A stretch of DNA of 64,000 nucleotides, from contig QKWP01000224.1 of assembly GCA_003550325.1 (NCBI GenBank), positions 158,554 to 222,553 of the forward strand. The letters are read 5' to 3'. Below, piece by piece: positions 53,333 to 64,000 of this stretch. The translations under genes were made by a program, and so were the position numbers. The first letter of the stretch is position 1; every line of letters starts with the position of its first letter. The notes under the pieces were generated by a model, which had not been told where the DNA came from, did not search any database, and worked only from the letters and a program-made list of their open reading frames with translations. The stretch comes from Gigaspora rosea (lineage: Eukaryota > Glomeromycota > Glomeromycetes > Diversisporales > Gigasporaceae).

Positions 53333-56300
53333 GGTGACACTTGATTATTTAGCCTATCTTGGATGCTCCGAGGCATTCAAATATTTTCAGGAATCTGCCA
53401 ATATGTTTCAAAATTTCATTTTCACAGACGGAACTTTTAAATAAGGCAAAGGCGTGGTTGAAACTAATGTGATTAATGAAGTGATTGGTGTTAAAAAGAA
53501 TTGAATGATTTTAAAAATAAGTTGACCGCGGATAAAAGTTTTCTTGAATAGACTACTGTAATTAATTTATGTATCTAGAAACATGTATTTAAAGGCTCAG
53601 ATTCTGCCTTCAATAAAGACTTCAGACTTCGATCTGATCCTTTGTTTAATAATAAACCTTGACCCTATATAAGTTAGTAGGCATTTCAAAGCCGAAGGCA
53701 ACTTATATACACTTTTATTATTGATTTCTCAACACTGCTTGTTAGCATTACGCTGCTGTTTTGTTATTTGTTTTTTAGTTATTTTATTTATTGTTTGATT
53801 ATTTTATCACTGCTGCTGATACACATATCGATACACTGATATTTGATTGTTTATTGATAATATAATTAAGACTATAGATAGATTTATTTAACTGCTGTAT
53901 TATTTAATTGTTTCTGCTGATATCGTTAGATAACCCCTTTGTTTAATTATATACCGATTCACCCCTTTTTAACCCTTACACCCAATTCAACTCCTTTTAC
54001 GCCAAAGTACCTTAACTTCTTCATAATTCTCTCTCCATATTTCTCTACTGTTAACTCATAAATATCGTTCACTATCCCGATAGCTCTACCGCCAGGTCTG
54101 ATATCTCCCAACCGGATAGTAACATATAGTGCTGATTGTGTGGAATTTTACACCCACTCAGATTTCATCGATTTTGAACATTTATGAATAATTTTGAACA
54201 ACATTTTCAAAATATCCGAAACCACGACCTTCATCATTATTTCTTTGGGAAGTCTCCACAGGCCATTAACTTTCTTGTTAAACATTATCGTGATGAGTCG
54301 TATATAGTTTGTTTTCCTCCCGTAGAAGACCTTTCTCCACAGTTTTGAAACTTTTGGGCTTGGTATAGTGCTTCTTTTATCACCTTCCAGTACTCCCAAT
54401 ATGCTGTACGTCGATTTGAAAGACTTGTTGAACTTGGACTTGAGAATATTCCCGATAGATTACTCCTTTGGTTCATTTTTAGCTTTCGATACGGTGAAGC
54501 CAAAGATTTTCCTACCCTTGTAACTAGGTTCTTAACTACATATCAAGAGAACCATAGATTTAATCAAGATATCCTTAATAATCCTGATAATCCCGATGAA
54601 GACACAGAAGAAATCGAATCTGCTGATATGGATCACGACAATTTCAATGAAGAACTTGATAATTTTTTGGCTGACAATAATGACAATGAGAACATTGAAG
54701 TTCCTCAACCCCAAGTTCCTATCCTATTGTTAATTCTATTGCTGATAGTCAACCTGACCCTATGGCCCTTCTTGCACAACAAATCAGAAACTCGTTATTC
54801 AGTTGCAAGCTGCTCCAGTACCTCAAATTAATATTCCTGCCTTTAATATTCCTGCGCAACATCGTGAGTTGAACTTGGTCCATTATCCTGAATTTTCAGC
54901 TGTAGAACAAAATCCGATTTCATGGTTAGAAGATGTGGAGAAAGCTTTCGAAGCCAACCAGGTGCAGGACGCTAGAAAAATTCCGGTGATTGTACCTAAG
55001 CTTAAGGGTGCCGCTGCCACTTGGTGGGTCACTAATCAGGCTTAGCTGGCCCCTATTGATCGATGGAATGACCATCTCAATCTTGATATAAGTTTTCAAC
55101 CATCCTTCATAGCCCACTTCAGAACACCGGCCCATGAGATTAAATGGTTCGCTCAACTCACCCAGAGGAAACAAGGGATGAGTGAGGATGTCAATTCTTA
55201 TCACATGTCTGTTGAAGAATTGCTCTGTCGTGTTGAAGCTGGTGGACCTGAAAGTGCAAAAGCCCAAATGTTTATTAATGGACTTCATTCTGAACTTTCT
55301 ACTTCAGTTGCCCTGTTTTTGTCTAACTCTCTAACTGCTGCATATGAACGTGCTAAAGCGTTTGAAAATTCTTTTAAACAAAACCCTTATTATTATAATC
55401 CTTATTTACCTGCTTCCACTTCTATGCCACAGCAACCAGTTCTTGTAACCTCCCCTTCAACAACTGCTCCCCGGTCCCAGCTCTATCTAAAACTGAAGAG
55501 GCCATTGTTAAGCTTGGAGAAGCCTTTACAGCCATGGCAGCTCAGGTTAAAGAAAGCAAAGAACAGCTGCGCCGAATTTGGAATTCACTCCCCGATATCT
55601 CTGTTATTGATGTGGACAGACCAGATACTACGTGCAAAATTGTCCTCAGCCCGCCCCACCTAATAATTCAGGAGCTGTGGCTACTGGTAGCAATGCAATC
55701 CCTGTGAACCAGAACAATCAGCATCGATCCAACCCTCCGGCTCCTGTTAACAATGGTGAAAACGGTCATGATGGTGCTGCGCCAAATAATGCTCACACTT
55801 TTTGAACCTTCATGCAGATGACTGGAAGTTTATGGCAGGGGAAGAAAATGAACGGCCTAGCCAATATATCTGGCTCAAGAGACGACAGACTGCAGAAGGT
55901 TCGGTTCAAGAAGGTCAAAGAAAAGAAACTACGCGCCCAACCGAGACAGTGATGAACCCTTTATCCCAGACCAAGACCAATCGGGCTCTGATTGTCTGAA
56001 AAATGAAAATGCTCAATGATCCTTCGCAAATATTGGCCCTTGTGCCCCCTACTTCATTGTAGCCAATATCCAAGACAAAACGGCCAATATCACTTTCGTT
56101 CAATTTCTCTGGACAGTTCCTGCGATGCGCACACAATTGGTTCAAGGGCTTCGAAAGAAAGTTACCACTAAGAGGAAGTCCCGGACTTTTGTCAATCTAC
56201 AACCAACCCCTACCTCTACGGCCCTGTACTGTGATGCAGTTGTTTATAACAAAATTATTCTACTTATAGTGGATAGTAGTTCTTCCGGGAGTGTTGTTTC

Positions 56301-59300
56301 TTCTCATTTATTAAGTGAACTAGGTGTTAAAGTCAAAAGGCCTTCCACCATCAATATGGTTAATGTTCATGGTCAGAGCAAATGTGCTATTGAAGAAATT
56401 TCTGATTTTTCATTTTTCGCGGGAGGAGTGAGGATTCCGATTGATGTTGTCATTAGGGACGCTTTGTCATATCAAGCCATAGTTGGAAATAACTGGTTAT
56501 CTAAAGTCCAGGCAAAAATAGATTATAATGCTTCTGAAATGGCTCTACATTGGGAGAATGAAGAAATTATAGTTCCGGTTGAATTTCGCCGAATACAACA
56601 TAACCCAATACAAGAAAACCATAACCCAAAAACTGTAAATGAAAAGGAGGAAGAGGGCGGAGATGAAATTGAGATAGATGAGGAAGAGAAAATTGAGGAT
56701 GATTATGAAGAAGAAGAGCTAGAAGAGCAGCTGTCAGATTTTCAGAAGAAGAAAACATTTCTTACTTTTATAACCCTTCAGATTTCACTTTGGATTCGGA
56801 TGAACAGTTTCTTTCTGATGACCCCAATGATACTCCTATCGACCCCCCAGAACTTCCACCCAACTATTATGATGATTTGGACGAAGAAGATGCTGTTTCT
56901 CTATATAATATTGCACCTGAAGAACGGGGTGTTCACGAAGCGTGGTGGGAAATGAACAGTGACGATGACTATCAGAATGACAATGATGAGTACTTTTCTG
57001 AGTCTAAGGAAGAAAGTTTCGAGGAAGGCCAAAAGTTTTTCTTCAATGAACATTTCGAGTCAACTCCCGAAATAGATATCGGACCAATTGAAGAAGAAGC
57101 TTAGGATGATGTGTATGAGCTTATTCTTGAACATAGAGACCTTTTTGCATGGACTCCACAGAATTTAGGAAGGACTAGTTTAGTCACACATAAAATTTTT
57201 ACTGCTGAAGCCCCTCTGGTTAAACAAAAGGCATATCGGACCTCACCGATGGAAAAAGATTTTTTGGAAAATGAAATTGCCAATATGCTAGTAGGCAATA
57301 TCATCTGATCTTCATCCAGCCCTTGGTCTTTCCCCGTGGTACTGGTTAAACAAAAAGATAAAATTCGATTTGCATCGACTATAGGAAGCTTAACGGGTAA
57401 CCAAAAAGGATAATTATCCTTTGCTGATTATTAATGACCTTCTCGATACCCTCAAAAATTCTTCATAGTACACATCCCTGGACTTAGCCAGTGGATACTG
57501 GCAGATAGAGATGGAAACAGCCTTCATCTGTCATTTGGGGACCTTTGAGTTTAAAGTTATACCTTTCAGCTTGACGAATGCCCCAACATTTAATGGATCA
57601 AATTTTTCAAGGTATCAACGGGAAATTTGTCGTTATATATCTTGATGATATTAATATCTTTTCATCAAGTCTTGACGAGCACCTTTAGCATTTGAAGGAA
57701 GTTTTTAGACGTCGTCATGAAGCTGTTTAAAATTAAATCTCCATAAGTATCACTTTGCAAAAAGGGAACTTAAGTTTCTAGGGTATAAGGTTAGTGCCCA
57801 AGGGATTTCGACCGACCCTAAGAAAGTTGAGGTAGTCCAAAATTTTCCTGTCCCTACCACTCTCTGGCAACTCCGTGGATTTTTTGGTTTGGCTTCCTAC
57901 TACCTTAGATTTATTGAAGATTTCTCAAAGCTTGCTGCCCCTCTTAACCTCCTGCTAAAAAAAGGAGAAAATTATATTTGGACCCCATTACAACAAGAAG
58001 CTTTTCAAACATTAAAAGAAAAACTCACTTCCGCTCCTGTACTTGCTTATTCGAATTTTGAACAAGAATTTTTACTGTTTACCGATGCTTCGGGAATTGC
58101 TCTTGGTGCTATTCTCTCCCAAAAGGACGTTCACGGTAGAGAGAAAGTTATTTCATATGGCAGTCGGACCTTAACATCAGCAGAAAAGAATTATTCGGTC
58201 ACAGAACAAGAAAGAATGTTTAGCCACTGTATGGGTAGTGACTTATTTTCATCAGTACCTCCATGGCACCCGATTCACCTTGATTACTGACCATTCGGCT
58301 CTTAAATTTTTGATTAATCGAAAACTTTCTCGAGGACATATGGCACATTGGATTTTATCCCTACAAGAATTTGACTTTACCATAAAACACTGAGCCGGTA
58401 AACAACACACCAATGCCGATTCCTTAACTCGAATTTCTGACTATCCGATATTCATTCCAACTTGTTTTTCTGACTATCTGTTACCAACCTCTTTTTTTAT
58501 TATCAACTATTAGTATTTCTTTTTTATTTTTCATTTTTACTGCCTTTTTCATTTTTTGTTATATTTTATTGTCTCGCTAAAATAGCATCATAATAGATCC
58601 CGGAGTCTACAAAACATTTTTAGATTACCTTACTAACCCCACTACTATGGAACTCCAAAAACAAAAGCGTTTATTAACCAAACAAGACATTATATCGTGG
58701 CTAACAATCACTGTTTAAAAGATCGCGACAACCCCTATACTAACTTCTTCGAGTACTGTTACCTCATGAAGTCCCTGCTATTCTTTTTAGTACGCACTCG
58801 GACCCTTTGTCCAGACATTTAATTTTTATTCCACCCTCCATCGAATTTCTCAGAGATTCTTTTGGCCGCAAATGGGAGAAGATGTTAAAGAGTATGTAAG
58901 GTCCTGTGACGCTTGCCAACGAAGAGGAAAACCCCGAACATGTGAACCCTTTTACCCAATCAAGATTGGTCAACCCTTCAACCGTATAGGGATTGACATT
59001 GTTGGACCCTTAGTTCCCACCAAATCTGGAAAGAAATATATCGTTGTTGCCACTGAATATCTCACCAAATGGCCGGAAGCACGTGCCCTATCAGAAGCTA
59101 CTGCCTCAGCTGTTGCCACTTTTTTAATTGAAGACATTATTTGTCGGCATGGCAGCCCTAAAGAGCTCTTGTCAGACCAAGAAAAACATTTTGCTAACAA
59201 ATTGGTTGATTATATCTGTGACCAACTTCAATTCCAGCATAGGTATTCAACTGCATATCACCCCCAGACTAATGGCTTGGTCGAGCGATTCAATCGGACC

Positions 59301-59905
59301 CTCTGTGAAGTCTTGTCCAAGTGTACCATTCAATTTTATCTCGATTGGGATCAATTTATCGCCCCCGTTTTATTCGCCTATCGGACCACCCAGCATGCTG
59401 TGACGGGTTATGAGCCCTTCTATTTACTCTATAGGAGGGACACTATTCTCCCCAGAGAAGCCGCTAACTTAAGACTACCACCTCCTTCGAACAAAATAGA
59501 CTTGCAATCCAACATTCTTAGAGGAGTTGCTGTATTATTAGGAGATATACTGGAAATTCAAAGAAAAGCGCAGGAAAGAACTGAAAAGGCTCAATTACGC
59601 CAAAAGAAGTGCCACAACCAAAAAAATACCATGTAAAGTTATACCATAGGAGATCAAGTCCTTTGTTATAAATCATTTCTGGAAGGGACCCATAAGGATA
59701 AGCTGAAAGAAAAATGGGTGGGTCTTTTTTACATCCATGACACTCTTGGTAATGGTGTTTATAAACTCAGGACCATGGACGATAAGGTGCTAAAACAGAA
59801 GTACTATGGTAATCCTTTGAAGTTATATCATCCACAAACGAACCAGACTGATAGTAGTCTGGACCTTTACATCTCGCAGGAGCTCGATAATTAAGCAGGG
59901 GAGTT

Positions 59906-61074
59906 TGTTACACTTGAAAAATTAGAATTTTCTTTTCTAATAGCCCTATCAGTATCCTGTGATCAAATTATGTCGATCACTCTGAACTCTTAAACCGTAA
60001 ACCCCGATCATTGTTTTGATCGATGACTGATTAACCTACGAATATTCTTTTCTATTTCTTTATTTGTTACTATATACATATCTCTTTTATTTCCTATTTT
60101 GTTATACGTATACATATCATTTCTTATTACCTTATTGGGACATCATACTAAAGATTGGATCGAGGTCTATTATAGATATGATAATTGATCGGAAGATGGA
60201 TCAACTGTCATCATCCGGCCTCCGTTTACACCACGCGCTTGAATAAGAAGTCTTCCGTACATGTCTCATAGCGACACTTGATTATTTAGCCTATCTCAGA
60301 TGCCCTGAGGCATTCAAATATTTTCAGGAATCTGCTGATATGTTTCAAAATTTCATTTTCGCAGACGGAACTTTTAAATAAGGTAAAGGTGTGGTTGAAA
60401 CTAATGTGATTAATGAAGGGATTGGTGTTGAAAAGAATCGAATGATTCTAAAAATAAGTTGACCGCGGATAAAAGTTTTTCTTGAATAGACTACTGTAAT
60501 TAATATATGTATCTAGAAACATGTATTTAAAGGCTCAGATTCTGCCTTCAATAAAGACTTCAGCTTCGATCTGATCCTTTGTTTAATAATAAACCTTGAC
60601 CCTATATAAGTTAGTAGGCATTTCAAAGCTGAAAGCAACTTATATACACTTTTATTATCGATTTCTCAACACTGCTTGTTAGCATTACGCTGCTGTTTTG
60701 TTATTTGTTTTATTAGTTATTTTATTTATTGTTTGATTATTTTATCACTGCTGCTGATACACATATCGATACACCGATATTTGATTGTTTATTGATAATA
60801 CAATTAAGACTATAGATAGATTTATTTAACTGCTGTATTATTTAATTGTTTCTGCTGATTAACGATTGATATCGTTAGATAACCCCTTTGTTTAATTATA
60901 TACCGATTCACCCCTTTTTAACCCCTTACACCCGATTCAACTCCTTTTACGCCAAAGTACCTTAACTCCTTCATAATTCTCTCTCCAGATTTCTCTGCTG
61001 TTAACTCGTAAATATCGTTCACTATCCCGATAGCTCTACCGGCAAGTCTGATATCTCCCAACCGGATAGTAACA
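59906..61074 (+). repeat. 3' LTR of the Ty3-type fossil
   Basis: An uninterrupted LTR of 1169 bases, used as the reference for the insertion in the 5' LTR. Confidence 0.92.
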
Positions 61075-61410
61075 ACGGGGATTGTGTATTGTTCGATATA
61101 CTGTATGAGGTAATCACTTATCGTTTTTTCTTTTATTCTTTTAATTTATCGTTAATTACGAAGTCAATATTTATAGCGATTTGACGAAGGTACTATTAAT
61201 TTGATTACGGTAACGATTTATTACGAATGAATAATTTTTGGATCAAAGATTAATTACTTGGAGCTTAACACTTCTAATCTAATTTCGAAGGTTATTATTT
61301 AACCACGTACTGAGTTGTTTTTTTTTTGAAGAGACAGAGGTATCGCTTTAATACTTTTCGGCTAATTAATTACAACATAATTTGAACTGGCTTTGATTTA
61401 CAAAGATAGA
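61075..61410. other. Flank of the retroelement
   Basis: 61262-61305 matches 42230-42270 and is probably another dispersed LTR-like repeat. No gene. Confidence 0.4.
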
Positions 61411-61666
61411 TAAGGCCGTTCGAAGTTGATGGTTAACATCACTTTTCCAGGACTCTCGGGGGGGGGGAGGGGGTAAAATGAAACGAACATATGAAACGAG
61501 CATATAAAAATGAACGAAGATGGGCCAATTTCATTGGTTGATATAAATCAGGTGACTGGTGAGAGTCATCCAGCGTTTTGATTGGCTGTTCGTTTTCGGG
61601 GGAGGTGGGGGAAGACTTCAGCTTGGGGGGTGATGTTAACCAAAAAATTAACTTCAAACGGCCTAA
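61411..61666. mobile_element. MITE family B, uninterrupted copy
   Basis: It starts TAAGGCCGTTCGAAGTTGAT and ends ATTAACTTCAAACGGCCTAA. Both ends continue into GGTTAACATCAC. 256 bases. It is the empty-site reference for the nest at 49861-50604. Confidence 0.85.
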
Positions 61667-62300
61667 TGGCCAAGTTAGAAAAGTGTGGAAAATAAATAAA
61701 ATTCATAAGGGTAAAAAATTTGGTACGAATAATACAGAAAGGTCAAAAAGTTCAGATGGTGCAAATGATACAGAAAGTTCAGTGCAAAAAAGTACATAGA
61801 GGACAGTTTAGAGATTGTACCCGTTGGGAAAACCTCAACCCGGTTACTATTAAATTACCCGGATATCCGGATAAATTACTATTTCACACAATTGCAAGTT
61901 CTACCCGGGTACAATCACTAGGACAGTTCAAAAAAGTACAGTGCAAAAAGTGCAGAGAGTGCGAACTACAAGTAAGGCAAGGCTCGATTCTATTTTTAGG
62001 TCTTTACTATTCTACGGGTATATTATTAATTGAACTTTTCGTTATAAGGGAATCTTCGAATATAATAATAAAAATAAGAAAAAAAATAATATATGGTCGG
62101 GTACCCGGAGGCCCTTGACAACGGAATCACATGCTATGCAGTTATCTTATTTCTTTTAAAAAAACAATTTATTATTATAATAAGAAATTCATACTGATAC
62201 TGCTACTTATTGTAAACATTTACAAGTAATAATTTTAACATTATATATCATTGATAAGAAAAAAAACAAATCCATTAATTACAGCACTTGTGAATTTTTA
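61667..62300. other. Repeat-derived sequence with a 105-base palindromic insert
   Basis: 61814-61918 begins GATTGTACCCG and ends CGGGTACAATC. AGGACAGTTTA and AGGACAGTTCA lie on the two sides. AAAGTTCAGTGCAAAAA-type words repeat at 61730-61795 and 61925-61960. A 132-codon frame (61720-62118) runs across these repeats and is not believed. Confidence 0.45.
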
Positions 62301-62302
62301 AT

Positions 62303-63209
62303 TTAATATCTATCGCCTTCATCTGGCAAAGCAAGATCAAATTGCCTTGTTTGATAATCTATAAAAAATATAAATAGACAATTTAAAATAAAATATTTTA
62401 AAAATGAGAACAAAAAAACATACTACCATCGATAGGAATGGTTGGAAAGGTTGACACGGTTGGCAAACGACGACTAGTAAAAACTGCTGAAGGGTGTATA
62501 TAAGAATTTGGAAGCGGCCTTTCCTGCATAACTTCATCCGAAGTTTTAAACTGAAGGTGAATATATTCATCTGAACAATCAAACCAAGTTTGTAGAATAT
62601 TTGCTATTTGATCGGCAGTTGGTCGTTTTTCTGGATTAGAATCCCAACATTGTTGCATTAATTCTATATAACAAGGTGGCGTTCCTTTAACTGGCAAAGG
62701 ACGTAAACCATCACATATTTCTATTGCTAAATTAATATCATGTGGTCGTTCAGAAAATGGTAATTGGTAAGATGTGAATTCCCACATTATAATTCCAAAA
62801 CTGTATACATCAGCAGCTTTAGTATAAGGATTTCTACGTAAAACTTCAGGGGCAACATATGGCATTACACCGTTTACATCAGCAGATAAACGTAAAGTTT
62901 CAATATCTCTAGATAATCCAAGGTCAGATATACATGTAATTCCATCAACAAGTACATTTCCACTATGAAAATCTCTATGTACAAGATTAGCACTATGAAT
63001 ATTTCGAAGGTCTCTTGCAAGTTGACAAAGCATATCAAGTTTTTTGACCAATTAAGAATTATAGAATTGTTTCGGATATATTGGCGTAAGTCACCTCCTT
63101 TGTAATAATCTGTAACAATCATATACTTGTGGGTATCAGGATCCTGTGTGACGCCATAACATTCAAATCCATTTGAATTGAATTTAATAAACCGATGGAG
63201 TGCTTTTAA
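62303..63209 (-). CDS. Protein kinase, TKL/tyrosine-like, C-terminal part with frameshift
   Basis: On the minus strand an exon starts after an AG acceptor at 63210 and runs to 62427. A 68-base GT-AG intron (62426-62359) and a last exon (62358-62303, DYQTRQFDLALPDEGDRY) follow. The protein shows the end of the N-lobe and hinge (FECYGVTQDPDTHKYM, DYYKGGDLRQYI), the catalytic loop LVHRDFHSGNVLV, DLG instead of DFG (ISDLGLSRD), APE (YVAPEVL), helix F (DVYSFGIIMWEF) and CWDSNPEKRP. The glycine loop and catalytic lysine are not in the window, so upstream exons lie beyond 63999 or are lost. One frameshift falls in a six-base T run (63040-63045); one more A on the coding strand would keep the frame, so a homopolymer error or true lesion is possible. 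Such kinases are expanded in arbuscular mycorrhizal fungi. Substrate unknown. Confidence 0.85.
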
Positions 63210-64000
63210 CTTTAATTATAAAAAAATTTTTATGATTAGTTATGAGTTATCATTATGCATATAAATAAAAAATAATTTCAAATTTCTTCCAAGAATGAAA
63301 TTGTAGAATTTTAATTAAAGGATGTCTAAAGCCACGTTTGGCCCAATATCTATTTAACATAAAACTAGTATTAAAATAAAATTTTTCTCTGTTATTTTTG
63401 CGGATTCCTCTCTCTTTTTTAATGCTTTATGTTTAACAAATTCAAAATCTAGTAGAATAGTTTTAGATGGTCTTAAGGTAAGTCAATAGAAACAATGATC
63501 AGTTTGAATTTTAAAAATTGCCTGATAATAATTTAATCCAACTTGACAATTCAAAATTTAACAAGTTTTAAGAATTCTAATTATCAAAAATATCTTTATT
63601 TAAAGATACAAATGAATTTGTTTCTATTGATTCACTTTATATATAAATTAAAAAATTCATTGTTTGAATTGAGTTGAAATAATTTGCAACTGGAGATTAT
63701 TACAAGGTTTTAAATATTCTACGTTTTATAGGTAAATATTAATTACAATGTTTCATTGGTACCAAAGCCATGGTGCGAAGCATTACCGTCTCGTGATTAA
63801 TTCATAATGTTGTGTTGTTAACCTATAACCTAATAATTTATCTAAATATTTTTTTTTGTCTGAAACCTTTTTATTCATGACTGAAAACCAGGTTATAAAA
63901 CAAAATTATGATTTATTTCCAGTATTTGATTTTTTTTTTTTTTGTTTCGACATGATTTTTTTTGAGCGATTGATCTTACTATATAATCTTATTGGTCAAT
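63210..64000. other. Upstream of the kinase exon, AT-rich
   Basis: This is expected to hold intron or earlier kinase exons on the minus strand, but I could not find a glycine-rich loop or VALK-like motif. No other feature. Confidence 0.35.

Larger units (their letters stand above)
51603..54124 (+). repeat. 5' LTR of the Ty3-type fossil, with insertion
   Basis: Without the insertion at 51976-53332 and one copy of its target duplication the LTR is about 1157 bases. It matches the 3' LTR throughout, including ATTTAAAGGCTCAGATTCTG and the ACCCTATATAAGTTAGTAGG promoter-like stretch. Confidence 0.9.
51603..61074 (+). mobile_element. Ty3-type (Metaviridae) LTR retroelement, broken
   Basis: The two LTRs begin TGTTACACTTGAAAAATT and end CCGGATAGTAACA: 51603-54124 (including a later insertion) and 59906-61074 (1169 bases). 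ACGG occurs immediately outside both ends and is the likely target duplication. Parts in order are a Gag-like region (about 54.6-55.8 kb), aspartic protease-like region (about 56.1-56.6), reverse transcriptase (about 57.1-57.7), RNase H (about 57.9-58.3) and integrase with zinc-binding, core and C-terminal parts (about 58.8-59.9). This order marks the Ty3 group. The coding region is interrupted roughly ten times, so the element is a fossil. The LTRs are still very similar with scattered differences, suggesting moderate age. Confidence 0.93.

Noticed and set aside
61720-62118. 132-codon plus-strand frame
   Set aside because: It runs through short direct repeats and a palindromic insert; the Lys/Gln repeats reflect DNA repeats, not protein structure.

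Overview
This window looks like nuclear DNA of an arbuscular mycorrhizal fungus (Glomeromycotina, Rhizophagus-like). The basis is overall character, not a database match: very AT-rich sequence crowded with repeats, short GT-AG introns, decayed Sel1-like repeats, a tyrosine-kinase-like protein kinase with an HRDFHSGN loop and a DLG motif, a membrane-anchored UDP-glycosyltransferase, an S1 protease and small secreted proteins. These families are expanded in that group. Two N characters (13087 and 26951) mark assembly joins.

Layout. 1-9.4 kb holds repeat arrays, several foldback elements, one spliced gene for a small secreted protein (3646-4110), and a decayed Tc1/mariner transposon (7474-8706) inside one copy of a 0.42-kb tandem duplication. 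9.8-16.4 kb holds three host-gene relics (UDP-glycosyltransferase, S1 protease, a frameshifted small secreted protein) and two LINE 3' ends. 16.7-19.5 kb is decayed repeats with LTR-like termini. 19.5-31 kb is an extremely AT-rich gene desert that still contains long-inverted-repeat elements, notably a 1.7-kb foldback at 27767-29483. 31-38.6 kb is mostly LTR-like remnants, MITEs and unassigned AT-rich sequence. 38.7-40.2 kb is a decayed run of Sel1-like repeats. 41.2-47.9 kb centres on an intact 714-codon hAT transposase gene, with MITEs and GGGCATGCC palindrome clusters on both sides. 48.8 kb has a kinase fragment. 49.9-51.6 kb has a three-deep nest of MITEs and two further MITEs. 51.6-61.1 kb is one broken Ty3-type LTR retroelement whose 5' LTR carries a 1.36-kb hAT-like insertion. 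61.4-62.1 kb has more MITEs. 62.3-63.2 kb is the C-terminal part of a protein kinase gene on the minus strand.

The genes do not form an operon or pathway. The main content is transposon ecology. At least four insertions have target-site duplications readable by eye, and for several the empty site is visible in a second copy inside the same window. The intact hAT gene is a possible source for the 8-bp-duplicating MITEs, but their ends could not be matched to it. Several unrelated inverted-repeat elements carry degenerate telomere-like (TTAGGG-like) cores. No CRISPR array, rRNA or convincing tRNA was found.
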